The position numbers and the translations under genes are program-made. This document shows, one piece after another, positions 54,692-63,113 of a DNA stretch of 64,000 nt. Source of the stretch: JAGDVO01 sp964590075 [NCBI: uncultured Aquificales bacterium] (GTDB taxonomy: Bacteria; Thermosulfidibacterota; Thermosulfidibacteria; Thermosulfidibacterales); the NCBI GenBank assembly GCA_964590075.1, contig CAZPXS010000006.1:9369-73368 (forward strand). The letters run 5' to 3'. A model generated the notes under the pieces. It worked only from the letters and a program-made list of their open reading frames with translations. It searched no databases and had not been told where the DNA came from. Each line of letters starts with the position of its first letter. Within the stretch, counting starts at the first letter, position 1.

Positions 54692-55969
54692 TTACCCCCC
54701 TCCCTCCAATCTTATTTTTATAGAGTCTCTATGGGCTATGAGCCCTTCTATTTCCGCGAGTGTTATAGCCTTGTCAGCTAGTTTCATGAAAAGGTTTCTG
54801 TTTAGGTTTATGATGGAGGATCTTTTAAGGAAAGTATAGACTCCAAGGGGTGATGAGAATTTTGCCCTTCCTCCGGTGGGTAGAGTATGGTTACATCCCA
54901 CTATGTAATCTCCCATGGCTTCCGGTGAATATCCACCTATAAATATGGCTCCGGCACTTTTTATATGGGGGATCAGTTCCCAGGGATCTCTAACCATAAG
55001 TTCTAGGTGTTCAGGTGCAAAAAAGTTCGCTATCTCTATAGCTTCTTTGAGGTCTTCAACCTTTATCACTATACCCCTTCTTTCCCAGGACTTTTTAGCG
55101 ATATCAGAGGTAGCAAGGGTTTCTAAAAATCTATCCACCCAGATCAAAGACTCCTCTATAACTTTATCGGAGTTTGTTACTAGTATGGATCTTGCCATTA
55201 CGTCGTGTTCAGCCTGACTCAATAGATCGATGGCTATCCATTTAGGGGGGTATGTTTCATCAGCTATCACCATTATTTCACTTGGTCCAGCTACACTATC
55301 TATACCTACATCACCAAAGACAACCGCCTTTGCTTCAGATACGTATACGTTACCGGGTCCAGCTATGACGTCTACCTTGGGTATCGTTTCCGTTCCATAG
55401 GCTAGTGCTGCTATGGCCTGGGCTCCACCAACGAAGAAAACCTCCTCTATACCGCAGGCGAAAAGTGCCGCTAGGGTATATTTATTCTTGTGGCCTTTGG
55501 GAGTTGGAGTTGTCACTACTATTCTCTTTACACCTGCACATATCGCAGGAATCGCCGTCATAAGAACGGTGGATGGTAGGCTCGCTACCCCACCGGGAAT
55601 ATATAATCCAGCTATATCAACTGGATTAACGATTGTACCTATTATCGATCCTTCTTCCTCTAAAAACCAGGATCTTTCTATCTGGTTTCTATGGAATCTC
55701 TCTATCCTCTCTTTAGCGGTTAGTATGGCATCTTTCTCTTTATCCGATAACTCTTCCCACGCCCTTTCAAGTAATGTAGGCTCACATTTTATCGGTCTTC
55801 CTTCCCATCCGTCGAACTCTTTAGTATATTCGATAAGAGCTCTATCTCCCTCTTTTTTGACTTTTTCTACTATTTCCCTTACTCTTTCCCTTATTCTTTC
55901 CCTTTCCTTTTGTTCCTCCTTTATGAGATCTTCTAGCTTATAGTAGCCTTCAGGTTTTATTATCCTCAT
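54692..55969 (-). CDS. hisD: Histidinol dehydrogenase
   Basis: Oxidises L-histidinol to histidine in two NAD-dependent steps (425 aa). GLYIPGGVASLPSTVLM, VDVIAGPGNVYVSEAK, GPSEIMVIAD, SQAEHDVMAR, FFAPEHLELMV and GCNHTLPTGGRAKFSSPLGV include the zinc ligands and catalytic histidines. No other his gene is nearby, so histidine genes are scattered in this genome. The N-terminus overlaps the thioesterase gene by 20 bp. Confidence 0.97.
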   Translation of the reverse strand: MRIIKPEGYYKLEDLIKEEQKERERIRERVREIVEKVKKEGDRALIEYTKEFDGWEGRPIKCEPTLLERAWEELSDKEKDAILTAKERIERFHRNQIERSWFLEEEGSIIGTIVNPVDIAGLYIPGGVASLPSTVLMTAIPAICAGVKRIVVTTPTPKGHKNKYTLAALFACGIEEVFFVGGAQAIAALAYGTETIPKVDVIAGPGNVYVSEAKAVVFGDVGIDSVAGPSEIMVIADETYPPKWIAIDLLSQAEHDVMARSILVTNSDKVIEESLIWVDRFLETLATSDIAKKSWERRGIVIKVEDLKEAIEIANFFAPEHLELMVRDPWELIPHIKSAGAIFIGGYSPEAMGDYIVGCNHTLPTGGRAKFSSPLGVYTFLKRSSIINLNRNLFMKLADKAITLAEIEGLIAHRDSIKIRLEGGG

Positions 55970-56357
55970 TCCAAGCTAACCTCAACTTTTCATAGATTTG
56001 CTCGGGAAAACTTATGACCTTTCCTACCGGATTAACAGCTATATGGATGGTGTAACCCTCACAACTAACTTCTCCTGTCTCTTTTAAAATCCTGTATTCG
56101 AATGTTATCTTCTTACTAGTTACCTCCTTGATTTTGGTTATTATCTCTATAGTTTCGTCGAATACCACACTCTTCCTATACCTTGCAAATGCCTCTACCA
56201 CAGGTAGTATAACCTTGTATTCATCCTCCATTACCCTATAGGGTATTCCTGCCCTTTCAAGTCTCTCCGTTCTTCCCACTTCAAACCATACGAAATAATT
56301 GGCATAATAGGCAACACCCATCTTATCGGTTTCCGCATAACGGACCTTTATCTTCAT
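55950..56357 (-). CDS. YbgC/FadM-type acyl-CoA thioesterase
   Basis: The 135-residue hot-dog thioesterase carries the 4-hydroxybenzoyl-CoA thioesterase-class signature YAETDKMGVAYYANYFVWFE (20 residues, about 6-25) with the catalytic Asp. RTERLERAGIPYR and a C-terminal strand set follow. The usual partner tolQRA/pal genes of YbgC are absent, so the role could be fatty acyl-CoA or aryl-CoA hydrolysis. An acyl-CoA ligase is in the same transcript. ATGA-type overlap with the upstream lipoprotein gene. Confidence 0.88.
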   Translation of the reverse strand: MKIKVRYAETDKMGVAYYANYFVWFEVGRTERLERAGIPYRVMEDEYKVILPVVEAFARYRKSVVFDETIEIITKIKEVTSKKITFEYRILKETGEVSCEGYTIHIAVNPVGKVISFPEQIYEKLRLAWNEDNKT

Positions 56358-56788
56358 AGATAACCGCCTTTGACCCCTAGCTGTCTATCTATCTCTTCCT
56401 TTATGGAGAGTGATTTTGCCTTATCTCCAAAGATACCCACCTTTATCGTCACAAAGGTCGATTCCTTCCCTATCCTTTTAAAGTATATTTCAACTGGGGT
56501 ATCCGATAGGGTCTTACCTTTTATCTTTCCCTCTAGCCCGTCGTACTTATACTCGGTGATAACTATCTTTAGCCTTTCAAGACTCTTTACTATAGCGTTT
56601 CTCACCGTATCGTAGGGTTGATTGTAGGTTATTTCCAGTTTTTCCTTAACATATCTGTAACCGGCTACTCCACCTGCCGCACCTACTCCAGCTGCAACAA
56701 CTATACATCCTGCCTGAGACATAATTAAAAAACAAAGTAACAAGTAAAATAATACCAATCTCTTCATAGTAAATAAACCTATTATCAT
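56354..56788 (-). CDS. DUF3568 lipoprotein
   Basis: An exported lipoprotein. The signal peptide ends MSQAGC, with the lipidated Cys at residue 27 from M1. A Gly/Ala-rich stretch VVAAGVGAAGGVAGYRYV and the DUF3568 domain follow (PYDTVRNAIVKSLERL, GLEGKIKG, FVTIKVGIFGDKAKS). The start may be M1 (ATGA overlap with nagA) or M8 (MKRLVLFY). A second copy of the family is at 62682-63077. Function of DUF3568 is unknown; presence in diderm bacteria suggests an outer-membrane or periplasmic role. Confidence 0.8.
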   Translation of the reverse strand: MIIGLFTMKRLVLFYLLLCFLIMSQAGCIVVAAGVGAAGGVAGYRYVKEKLEITYNQPYDTVRNAIVKSLERLKIVITEYKYDGLEGKIKGKTLSDTPVEIYFKRIGKESTFVTIKVGIFGDKAKSLSIKEEIDRQLGVKGGYL

Positions 56789-57654
56789 ACTATTTTTACC
56801 TTTTCAATTGCTCTTTTTAATGAGGATACCGCATCCTCAATATTCTCATAAACACCGAGTTTTACAAGATAATCTAACCCCTCGGGTAGAAGAATGGCAC
56901 TACCATAGAGTGTTCCATCCTCGGTGAAACATGCTCCCTCTCTCCTTATTACCCTTCTTCCGCCGAACATCCTTTCCTCTTTGGTATCTTCCGCTAGGCT
57001 TGTTGCGTCCGATACAGGTATGACGGAGTCTTTTCCTTTGATCCTGTATGTTAATTTTACCACGGCTGGGTGTAGGTGATGTTTTTCCGTTATTATTTCG
57101 CATGGTATGTTACTTTCCAGTATGGCACCAACTATACCTGGTTCCCTGTGGTGAAATCCCCTCATGGCGTTGTATATATGGGTTGCAAGATCCGCTCCCT
57201 TCTCTATGAATCTCATCGTTTCCTCATATGTGGCAAGGGAATGTCCTATGGCTACCTTTATTTCCCTATCCTTTAGGAATTTTAGGATATAGTCTGCCTC
57301 ATTTAGTTCGGGAGCTACGGTTACTATCTTTATCACCCCTTTATATTCCTCTATAACCCTTTTAAAGTCTTCCATTTGCCAGGACTCTACGTATTCCTTC
57401 GGTATTCCACCCAGTCTTTCCCTGTTTATGAAAGGGCCTTCTATATAGGCACCCCTTATAACTTCCGTCTTCTCCATAGCTATCCTTATGGCGTTAAGGG
57501 CATTTCTGAGCCTATGGTAGGGAAGTGCAACTAAGGTTGCTAGGATCCAATCTATACCTTTATCTCTGAGTCTATTGGCTATAGTTATGTTATGGTTGGG
57601 ATCTCCCCTATGGAAACTATACCCGAAACAGCCGTGGATGTGTAAATCAATCAT
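56785..57654 (-). CDS. nagA: N-acetylglucosamine-6-phosphate deacetylase-like amidohydrolase
   Basis: Would deacetylate GlcNAc-6-P in amino-sugar recycling. Metal and substrate residues are visible: LHIHGCFGYSF, IEGPFINRERLGG, IGHSLATYEE, THIYNAMRGFHHREPG, and catalytic Asp in VIPVSDATSL. At 289 residues it is about 90 shorter than typical NagA. The protein begins at the first metal motif, so the N-terminal part of the small beta-sandwich domain is missing. Alternatively it acts on another N-acetyl sugar. It is the first gene of the nine-gene unit; no nagB or PTS gene is near. Confidence 0.85.
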   Translation of the reverse strand: MIDLHIHGCFGYSFHRGDPNHNITIANRLRDKGIDWILATLVALPYHRLRNALNAIRIAMEKTEVIRGAYIEGPFINRERLGGIPKEYVESWQMEDFKRVIEEYKGVIKIVTVAPELNEADYILKFLKDREIKVAIGHSLATYEETMRFIEKGADLATHIYNAMRGFHHREPGIVGAILESNIPCEIITEKHHLHPAVVKLTYRIKGKDSVIPVSDATSLAEDTKEERMFGGRRVIRREGACFTEDGTLYGSAILLPEGLDYLVKLGVYENIEDAVSSLKRAIEKVKIV

Positions 57655-57730
57655 TGATTTATTTATCCTTTTGGTTTATTGTTATTGAGTTGAATCTATA
57701 GGATTTTTTGTTCGCTGTAAAGGAGGTTGT

Positions 57731-58880
57731 ATGTTTGAGGTAGAGAGGGAGGAGTTTGAGCTTTTACTTGAGAGGATAGATAGATTAGGGAGGTTTCTTT
57801 GACGTAGAATCCCTTAGGGTTAAACTGAAGCTAATTGAGAAGGAGATGGAGGACCCCTCTTTCTGGAATGACCTTGACCGTATGACCGAAACTATGAAGG
57901 AGAAAAAGAGGATAGAGACGATTCTCGAGGAATGGGATGATTTGACAAAAAAGGCCGAGGATCTTGGAGTTTTGATAGATCTTGCTTCTCAGGAACTGGA
58001 TACATCCATGGCTAGTGAGATAAGGAAGGAACTGGATGATCTAAAAAAGAAGACGAGGGATCTTGAGATAAAGAACTTACTAAAGGGTGACAAGGATGCA
58101 AATAACGCTATAGTGACGATAAACCCTGGAACCGGTGGAACGGAGGCTCAGGATTGGGCTGAGATGTTGTTCAGGATGTATACCCTGTGGGCTAAGAAGA
58201 GGGGTTTTGAGGTTGAGATTATGGACTGGCAGCCCGCTCCCGATGCAGGTATAAAGAGTGTTACGTTTCTCGTTAAAGGCCCCTATGCCTATGGTTATCT
58301 TAAGGGAGAGTCAGGGGTTCACAGGTTGGTCAGGATTTCACCCTTCGATGCTAATAAGAGGAGGCATACATCCTTTGCCAGTGTCTTTGTTTATCCCGAG
58401 GTAGAGGAAAACGTTGAGGTTGAAATTAGAGAAGAGGATCTCAAGATAGAGACCTTTAGGGCGAGCGGTCCCGGTGGTCAGCATGTGAACGTTACCGACT
58501 CTGCGGTAAGGATAACCCATATACCAACGGGAATTGTGGTTCAGTGTCAGAATGAGAGGAGCCAGCACAAGAACAAGGAGATGGCCCTAAAGATTTTAAG
58601 GGCAAGACTATATGAGCTAAAGCTAAGGGAACTTGAGAAGGAAAAGGAGGAGCTCGAAAAATCAAAGAAAGAAATAACATGGGGGAATCAGATAAGATCC
58701 TATGTACTTCATCCCTATAAGATGGTAAAGGATTTAAGAACTCAGGTTGAAAAGGTTGACATGGAAGCATTGGAAGTATTAGATGGAGAGTTGGATGATT
58801 TTATAGAGGCCTACCTTTTTTATAGTAGTAGGGAGAGCAAAACTCACGCTCCGGACTCGGCAGGGGGTGCCTCAAAATAG
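57731..58880 (+). CDS. prfB: Peptide chain release factor 2 (with +1 programmed frameshift)
   Basis: RF2 ends translation at UGA and UAA. The gene is in two frames. ATG 57731 (after AAAGGAGG) reads 23 codons to an in-frame TGA at 57800-57802. A +1 shift at CTT continues the frame from 57801 ([10 protein letters not shown]) to 58880, giving 382 residues. The stop-reading SPF tripeptide is in [12 protein letters not shown] and the peptidyl-hydrolysis GGQ in [16 protein letters not shown]. The long downstream frame alone starts at 57846 and misses 38 residues. A C-terminal tail [12 protein letters not shown] extends past usual RF2. Followed by rpsB. Confidence 0.95.
57787..57803 (+). promoter_or_regulatory. 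RF2 programmed +1 frameshift site
   Basis: AGGGAGG (57787-57793), then TTT CTT TGA C. A Shine-Dalgarno-like element three bases upstream of CTT TGA C is the textbook arrangement by which low RF2 lets the ribosome slip +1 and make more RF2. The E. coli site has the same CTTTGAC. Confidence 0.93.
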
Positions 58881-58938
58881 TTGAGGTTCCTGCTGGGAAA
58901 GAAGGGGCGGAGGAAAAAACCATAGAGGGGGGTATAGT

Positions 58939-59763
58939 ATGGCTGTAGTTACTATGAAACAGTTGCTTGAGGCGGGAGTGCATTTTGGTCATCAGACGAA
59001 GAGGTGGAATCCCAAGATGGCCCCTTACATCTATACCGCGAGAAACGGTATACATATCATCGATCTTCAGAAGACTCTCCAGTGCCTCGAAAGGGCTTAC
59101 AATTTCGTAAGGGAGAGGGCGAGTGAGGGGGCCAAGGTTCTCTTTGTAGGTACCAAAAAACAGGCTAAGGATGTGATTGAGGAAGAGGCGAAAAGATGCG
59201 GTATGTACTATGTGAATTACAGGTGGATAGGTGGTACCCTAACTAACTTCAGGGTGATAAGAAAGAGTATAGAAAAGCTAGTAAACCTCGAGAGGATGAG
59301 GGACGAGGGTTACCTCGAGAACTATCCGAAGAAGGAGAGAATGAGGTTGTTAAGGAGAATAGAAAAGCTGGAGAGGAACTATAGCGGTATAAAGGATATG
59401 AAGGATCTACCGGATATAGTGTTTATAGTGGATCCTAAGAGGGAGAGAAACGCGGTAAAGGAAGCGAGAAGACTAAATATACCTATCGTTGCTATAGTCG
59501 ATACGAACTGTGACCCGGATGAGATAGATTGGGTGATTCCTGGAAACGATGATGCCATAAGGGCTATCAAGCTTATAACATCTAAGATAGCGGATGCCAT
59601 TATTGAGGGTCAGTACGTGTTTAAGGAAAAGGTTGGTATCATCGAAGAGGTGCCGGAGGGAGCTGAAGTCTACACTATGGAGGATCTATTAAGAGATGAG
59701 AGGGTACCTTACGAGGAAGGTTATGAGGAATACGATATAGATTTGGATGAGGACGAAGAGTAA
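58939..59763 (+). CDS. rpsB: 30S ribosomal protein S2
   Basis: S2 (274 aa) begins [23 protein letters not shown], the universal S2 signature (region about 5-27). [33 protein letters not shown] and [19 protein letters not shown] follow. The C-terminal tail is unusually acidic and repetitive ([15 protein letters not shown]). GAGGGGGG precedes the ATG. As usual it leads rpsB-tsf-pyrH-frr, here preceded by prfB 58 bp upstream. No other regulatory structure was identified in the gap. Confidence 0.98.
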   Translation: MAVVTMKQLLEAGVHFGHQTKRWNPKMAPYIYTARNGIHIIDLQKTLQCLERAYNFVRERASEGAKVLFVGTKKQAKDVIEEEAKRCGMYYVNYRWIGGTLTNFRVIRKSIEKLVNLERMRDEGYLENYPKKERMRLLRRIEKLERNYSGIKDMKDLPDIVFIVDPKRERNAVKEARRLNIPIVAIVDTNCDPDEIDWVIPGNDDAIRAIKLITSKIADAIIEGQYVFKEKVGIIEEVPEGAEVYTMEDLLRDERVPYEEGYEEYDIDLDEDEE

Positions 59764-59776
59764 AGGAGGGATAAAG

Positions 59777-60373
59777 ATGGATGTTAGTGCTAAGGTTATT
59801 AAGGAACTGAGGGAAAGAACTGGCGCGGGGATAATGGAATGTAAGGAAGCACTGAAGGAGGCTAATGGAGATATCGAAAAGGCTATTGAGATTCTTAGGA
59901 AAAGGGGAGCTCTCAAGGCAGAGAAGAAGGCATCGAGAAGCGCTAACGAAGGTCTTATCGGTGCGTATATACATGCCGGTGGTAAGATAGGTGTTCTGGT
60001 AGAGGTTAACTGTGAGACCGATTTTGTAGCGAGGACCGATGAGTTCCAACAACTCGTAAAGGATATAGCTATGCAGATAGCCGCTATGAGTCCGGAGTAT
60101 ATATCGAGGGAGGATGTGCCTCCGGAAGTTATAGAGAAGGAGAAGGAGATATATAGGGAAGAGGCTCTGAGAAGTGGTAAACCTGAAAAGGTAGTGGAAA
60201 AGATAGTTGAGGGTAAGTTGGAAAAGTTCTATCAGGAAAAGTGTTTACTTGAACAACCCTTTATAAAGGATGAGAGTAAGAGGGTCAAGGATCTCATAAC
60301 GGAAGTTATAGCCAAGTTGGGCGAGAATATAAGGGTTTCGAGATTCGTGAGATTCCAGGTCGGTGTAAGGTAA
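59777..60373 (+). CDS. tsf: Elongation factor Ts
   Basis: Nucleotide exchange factor for EF-Tu. The start region [20 protein letters not shown] contains the UBA-like domain and the TGAGxMxCK signature. [15 protein letters not shown] is the second. At 198 residues it is the short, single-core-domain form typical of Thermus-like EF-Ts rather than the about 280-residue E. coli type. An open frame extends back to 59747, but AAAGGAGGGA sits before ATG 59777. Its TAA overlaps the pyrH ATG by one base. Confidence 0.97.
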   Translation: MDVSAKVIKELRERTGAGIMECKEALKEANGDIEKAIEILRKRGALKAEKKASRSANEGLIGAYIHAGGKIGVLVEVNCETDFVARTDEFQQLVKDIAMQIAAMSPEYISREDVPPEVIEKEKEIYREEALRSGKPEKVVEKIVEGKLEKFYQEKCLLEQPFIKDESKRVKDLITEVIAKLGENIRVSRFVRFQVGVR

Positions 60374-61119
60374 TGGAGGATAAAAAGAGGCCTTTTAAAA
60401 GGATCCTTCTGAAACTATCGGGAGAGGTCCTGGCTGGGGATTTGGGTTTTGGGATAGATAGTAACGCCCTTACCTTTGTTTGCGAGGAGATAAAGGAGGT
60501 TTGGGAGTTAGGACTTGAGGTTTCGGTTGTAATAGGTGGTGGTAACATCTATAGGGGAGTTGGCGATAGGAATATTGGGATAGACAGGACAACTGGGGAT
60601 TATATGGGTATGCTCGCTACCCTTATAAACGCGCTTGCTCTACAGAGTTGTCTTGAAAAGATGGGAGTACCAACAAGGGTGATGACTTCCTTTGAGATAA
60701 GGGAGTTTGCAGAACCTTACATAAGAAGGAGAGCTATAAGGCATCTCGAGAAGGGTAGAGTTGTAATATTTGCTGGAGGAACCGGCAATCCCTTTTTCAC
60801 AACCGATACTGCTGCTGCTCTTAGGGCTGCTGAGATTGGTGCCGAGGTTATACTTAAGGCTACAAAGGTCGATGGTGTATACGATAAGGATCCGGTTAAA
60901 TATCCCGATGCAAAGAAGTTCAGTAAGCTTACCTATCTCGAGGTACTTGATATGGGCTTGAAGGTTATGGATTCAACAAGTATAACCCTATGTATGGATA
61001 ACAACATACCTATAATTGTATTTTCCGTTAAGGAAAAGGGTAACGTTAAAAGGGTAGCACTTGGTGAAGAGGTTGGTACTTTGATAGGGGAGGTGGGTGA
61101 TGCTGGAAGATCTATTTAA
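60373..61119 (+). CDS. pyrH: Uridylate kinase
   Basis: UMP kinase of the amino-acid-kinase fold (248 aa). It has [29 protein letters not shown], the acceptor loop [27 protein letters not shown] and [15 protein letters not shown]. About ten residues precede the first strand (EDKKRPFKR). Cotranslated with tsf; the frr start lies inside its 3' end. Gene order tsf-pyrH-frr is highly conserved in bacteria. Confidence 0.98.
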   Translation: MEDKKRPFKRILLKLSGEVLAGDLGFGIDSNALTFVCEEIKEVWELGLEVSVVIGGGNIYRGVGDRNIGIDRTTGDYMGMLATLINALALQSCLEKMGVPTRVMTSFEIREFAEPYIRRRAIRHLEKGRVVIFAGGTGNPFFTTDTAAALRAAEIGAEVILKATKVDGVYDKDPVKYPDAKKFSKLTYLEVLDMGLKVMDSTSITLCMDNNIPIIVFSVKEKGNVKRVALGEEVGTLIGEVGDAGRSI

Positions 61120-61657
61120 GGATGTGAAGAAGAGGATGAAGTCTGCACTTGAGAAGTTTGAGGAGGAGTTGAAGGGGGTCAGAACCGGTAGGGCTTCGAC
61201 GGTAATACTTGAGAGCATAAAGGTTGAGTACTACGGTACGCCCACTCCTCTTAAACAACTCGCCTCCTTTACAATCCCAGAGCCAAGACTTGTAGTTATT
61301 CAGCCCTGGGACAAGTCTGTTGCCAAGGCTATAGAGAAGGCTATAAATTCGAGCGATATAGGTGTTACGGCAACCAGCGATGGCAATGTTATAAGGGTGA
61401 GTTTCCCTCCACTTACGGAGGAGAGAAGAAGGGATCTTGTGAAGTTTATAAAGAAGAAGGCTGAGGAGTACAGAGTAGCGATAAGGAATATAAGAAGGGA
61501 TGCAAACGAAGAGATAAAGAAACTTGAAAAGGAAAAGCTTCTAAGCGAAGATGATGCTAAGAAGGCCCAGAAAGAAGTTCAGAACCTTACCGATGAGTAT
61601 ATAAAGAAGATAGACGAGGCACTTGAGAAGAAGGAAAAGGAGATACTTGAGTTTTAA
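61097..61657 (+). CDS. frr: Ribosome recycling factor
   Basis: Splits post-termination ribosomes with EF-G. Helices and the conserved [20 protein letters not shown] (20 residues, about 28-47), [34 protein letters not shown] and [13 protein letters not shown] define RRF. 186 residues. GTG 61097 and the adjacent ATG 61100 both follow GGGGAGG; the ATG is equally likely. It overlaps pyrH by about 20 bp. Confidence 0.98.
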   Translation: MMLEDLFKDVKKRMKSALEKFEEELKGVRTGRASTVILESIKVEYYGTPTPLKQLASFTIPEPRLVVIQPWDKSVAKAIEKAINSSDIGVTATSDGNVIRVSFPPLTEERRRDLVKFIKKKAEEYRVAIRNIRRDANEEIKKLEKEKLLSEDDAKKAQKEVQNLTDEYIKKIDEALEKKEKEILEF

Positions 61658-61696
61658 AAGGTGTTTTTTGACTATACCAAAGGTAGGAGGTGTGTT

Positions 61697-61873
61697 ATGG
61701 CTCACAGAATAACTGATGATTGCATTAGTTGTGGATCCTGCAAAGAGGTTTGCCCAACCGATGCTATCAGTGAGGGCGAGGACAAGTACGTAATTGATCC
61801 TGACAAGTGTACCGATTGTGGATCCTGTAAGGAAGTTTGCCCCACTGGCGCTATTCTTGGTCCCGATGAGTGA
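61697..61873 (+). CDS. 2[4Fe-4S] ferredoxin
   Basis: The 58-residue bacterial-type ferredoxin has two C-x2-C-x2-C-x3-CP motifs: CISCGSCKEVCP and CTDCGSCKEVCP. The halves are near-identical (SCGSCKEVCPTDAI versus DCGSCKEVCPTGAI), also at DNA level, a relic of internal duplication. It would carry low-potential electrons to unidentified partners. The frame extends to 61661, but GGAGGTG marks ATG 61697 as the start. It closes the translation-factor operon, followed by a strong hairpin. Confidence 0.96.
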   Translation: MAHRITDDCISCGSCKEVCPTDAISEGEDKYVIDPDKCTDCGSCKEVCPTGAILGPDE

Positions 61874-61887
61874 TCTGTGAAGTTCAA

Positions 61888-61911
61888 GAAGGGGCTCTAT
61901 AGAGCCCCTTC
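61888..61911. terminator. Hairpin terminator after the ferredoxin gene
   Basis: GAAGGGGCTC (61888-61897), loop TATA, GAGCCCCTTC (61902-61911) form a perfect 10-bp stem 14 bases after the stop. The sequence after it (ATCTATCTATCC) is T-rich without a continuous T-run. It likely separates the prfB-ferredoxin unit from uppS. Confidence 0.75.
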
Positions 61912-61962
61912 ATCTATCTATCCTTAGGATCAAGAAAAAAATTCTCTCAAAGGTGAAGGCTA

Positions 61963-62679
61963 GTGTTAGACAGAGATAAGTTACCGAGGCATGTTGCAAT
62001 TATTATGGATGGTAACGGTAGATGGGCAACGAGGAGGGGACTACCCAGAATACAGGGTCACATTGAGGGTGCTAAGAGGGTAGAGGAGATAGTCATAGCT
62101 ACAAGGGATTTAGGTATACCTTATCTTACCCTCTTTGTCTTTTCCACTGAGAACTGGAATAGGCCTAAGGAGGAGGTGGAGTTTTTATTTTCCCTACTTG
62201 AAAACTACATGAGGGCTAAGAAAGACACTTTCGTTAAGGAAAACATAAGACTTGTTCCTATAGGTAGGATAGATGAGATTCCTAAAGGTGCAAGAGATGC
62301 ACTTCTTGATGTTGTTGAGGCAACGAGATCCTGTAATGGAGTAACTGTGGTTTGTGCTATAAACTACGGTGGTAGAGGTGAGATTCTCGATTGTGTAAAG
62401 AGGATTGCTCAGGATGTGAGAAGGGGTGTTATCGATCCCGACTCCTTAAGCGAGGATATCCTGAGAAACTATCTATATTTCCCGGAATTACCCGATTGTG
62501 ACCTACTTATCAGAACTAGTGGCGAGATAAGGATAAGTAACTTCATACTCTGGCACATGGCTTATTCGGAACTATTTTTTACCGATGTTCTATGGCCCGA
62601 TTTTACAAAGGACGAATATATCAGGATACTCGAAGAGTATACTAAAAGGGATAGAAGATTCGGCGGCCTAAATTACTGA
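61963..62679 (+). CDS. uppS: Undecaprenyl diphosphate synthase (cis-prenyltransferase)
   Basis: Makes C55-PP, the lipid carrier for wall synthesis, from FPP and IPP. The catalytic Asp is in IIMDGNGRWATRRG. GHIEGAKRV, TLFVFSTENWNRPKEEVEFL (20 residues, about 67-86), INYGGRGEI and DLLIRTSGEIRISNFILWHM complete the signature. GTG 61963 follows AAAGGTGAAGG; TTG 61966 is an alternative. 238 residues. The expected next genes cdsA and dxr are absent; a convergent lipoprotein gene ends 2 bp away. Confidence 0.96.
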   Translation: MLDRDKLPRHVAIIMDGNGRWATRRGLPRIQGHIEGAKRVEEIVIATRDLGIPYLTLFVFSTENWNRPKEEVEFLFSLLENYMRAKKDTFVKENIRLVPIGRIDEIPKGARDALLDVVEATRSCNGVTVVCAINYGGRGEILDCVKRIAQDVRRGVIDPDSLSEDILRNYLYFPELPDCDLLIRTSGEIRISNFILWHMAYSELFFTDVLWPDFTKDEYIRILEEYTKRDRRFGGLNY

Positions 62680-62681
62680 CC

Positions 62682-63077
62682 CTAATTTTTTATACCCAAT
62701 ACTTCGTCTATCTTCTTTTTAATCTCAAGCGAGTATTCGAGATTGCCAAAATCGCCAACCTTTATGTATAAAGTACTTGCGTTTGTGCCCATCGATTTGA
62801 TCTCTATAACTACTCTCTTTCCAAGGGCAGTCTCTCCCTCTATCTTTCCTTCTAGATTGTCACTTATACTCGATAGTCTTTTTATCCTAAGTAGCTCGAT
62901 GGCCTTTATGGAAGCGTTGTATACCTTACCAACATCATAGGGGTAAACAACCTTTAAATCTCCAGTTAGCCTGTTGTACTGGTAGGTTTTGTAAGGATCC
63001 TCTATTATGTAGGATGTACAACCTGCTAAGCTTATGATAAAAATAAGAAAGAATAGTTTAGCTATTTTATTAATCAT
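62682..63077 (-). CDS. DUF3568 lipoprotein (second copy)
   Basis: A paralogue of the lipoprotein at 56354-56788. The signal peptide ends ISLAGC. A longer polar linker (IIEDPYKTYQYNRLTGDL) and the DUF3568 core follow (YPYDVGKVYNASIKAIELL, NLEGKIEG, LYIKVGDFGN, IDEVLGI). The frame can extend to 63113, but ATG 63077 (MINKIAKLFF) lies 7 bases after a near-consensus -10, predicting a leaderless mRNA; ATG 63089 is the other option. Function unknown. Confidence 0.8.
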   Translation of the reverse strand: MINKIAKLFFLIFIISLAGCTSYIIEDPYKTYQYNRLTGDLKVVYPYDVGKVYNASIKAIELLRIKRLSSISDNLEGKIEGETALGKRVVIEIKSMGTNASTLYIKVGDFGNLEYSLEIKKKIDEVLGIKN

Positions 63078-63084
63078 GATTTTT

Positions 63085-63113
63085 ATCATATCATACTGGT
63101 TAGGGAGTGTCAA
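63085..63113 (-). promoter_or_regulatory. Near-consensus promoter of the second DUF3568 gene
   Basis: The minus strand reads TTGACA (63108-63113), exactly 17 bp, TATGAT (63085-63090), then 7 bases to ATG 63077. It is the best promoter match in the window. The -35 overlaps the mutL start codon by one base. Confidence 0.65.

Noticed and set aside
55413-55943. 176-codon plus-strand frame opposite hisD
   Set aside because: Antisense shadow of a clearly identified gene, Ser-rich low-complexity translation, no start signal.
61661-61696. Extension of ferredoxin upstream of ATG 61697
   Set aside because: The extra residues precede the GGAGGTG site and do not belong to the compact 2[4Fe-4S] ferredoxin fold.
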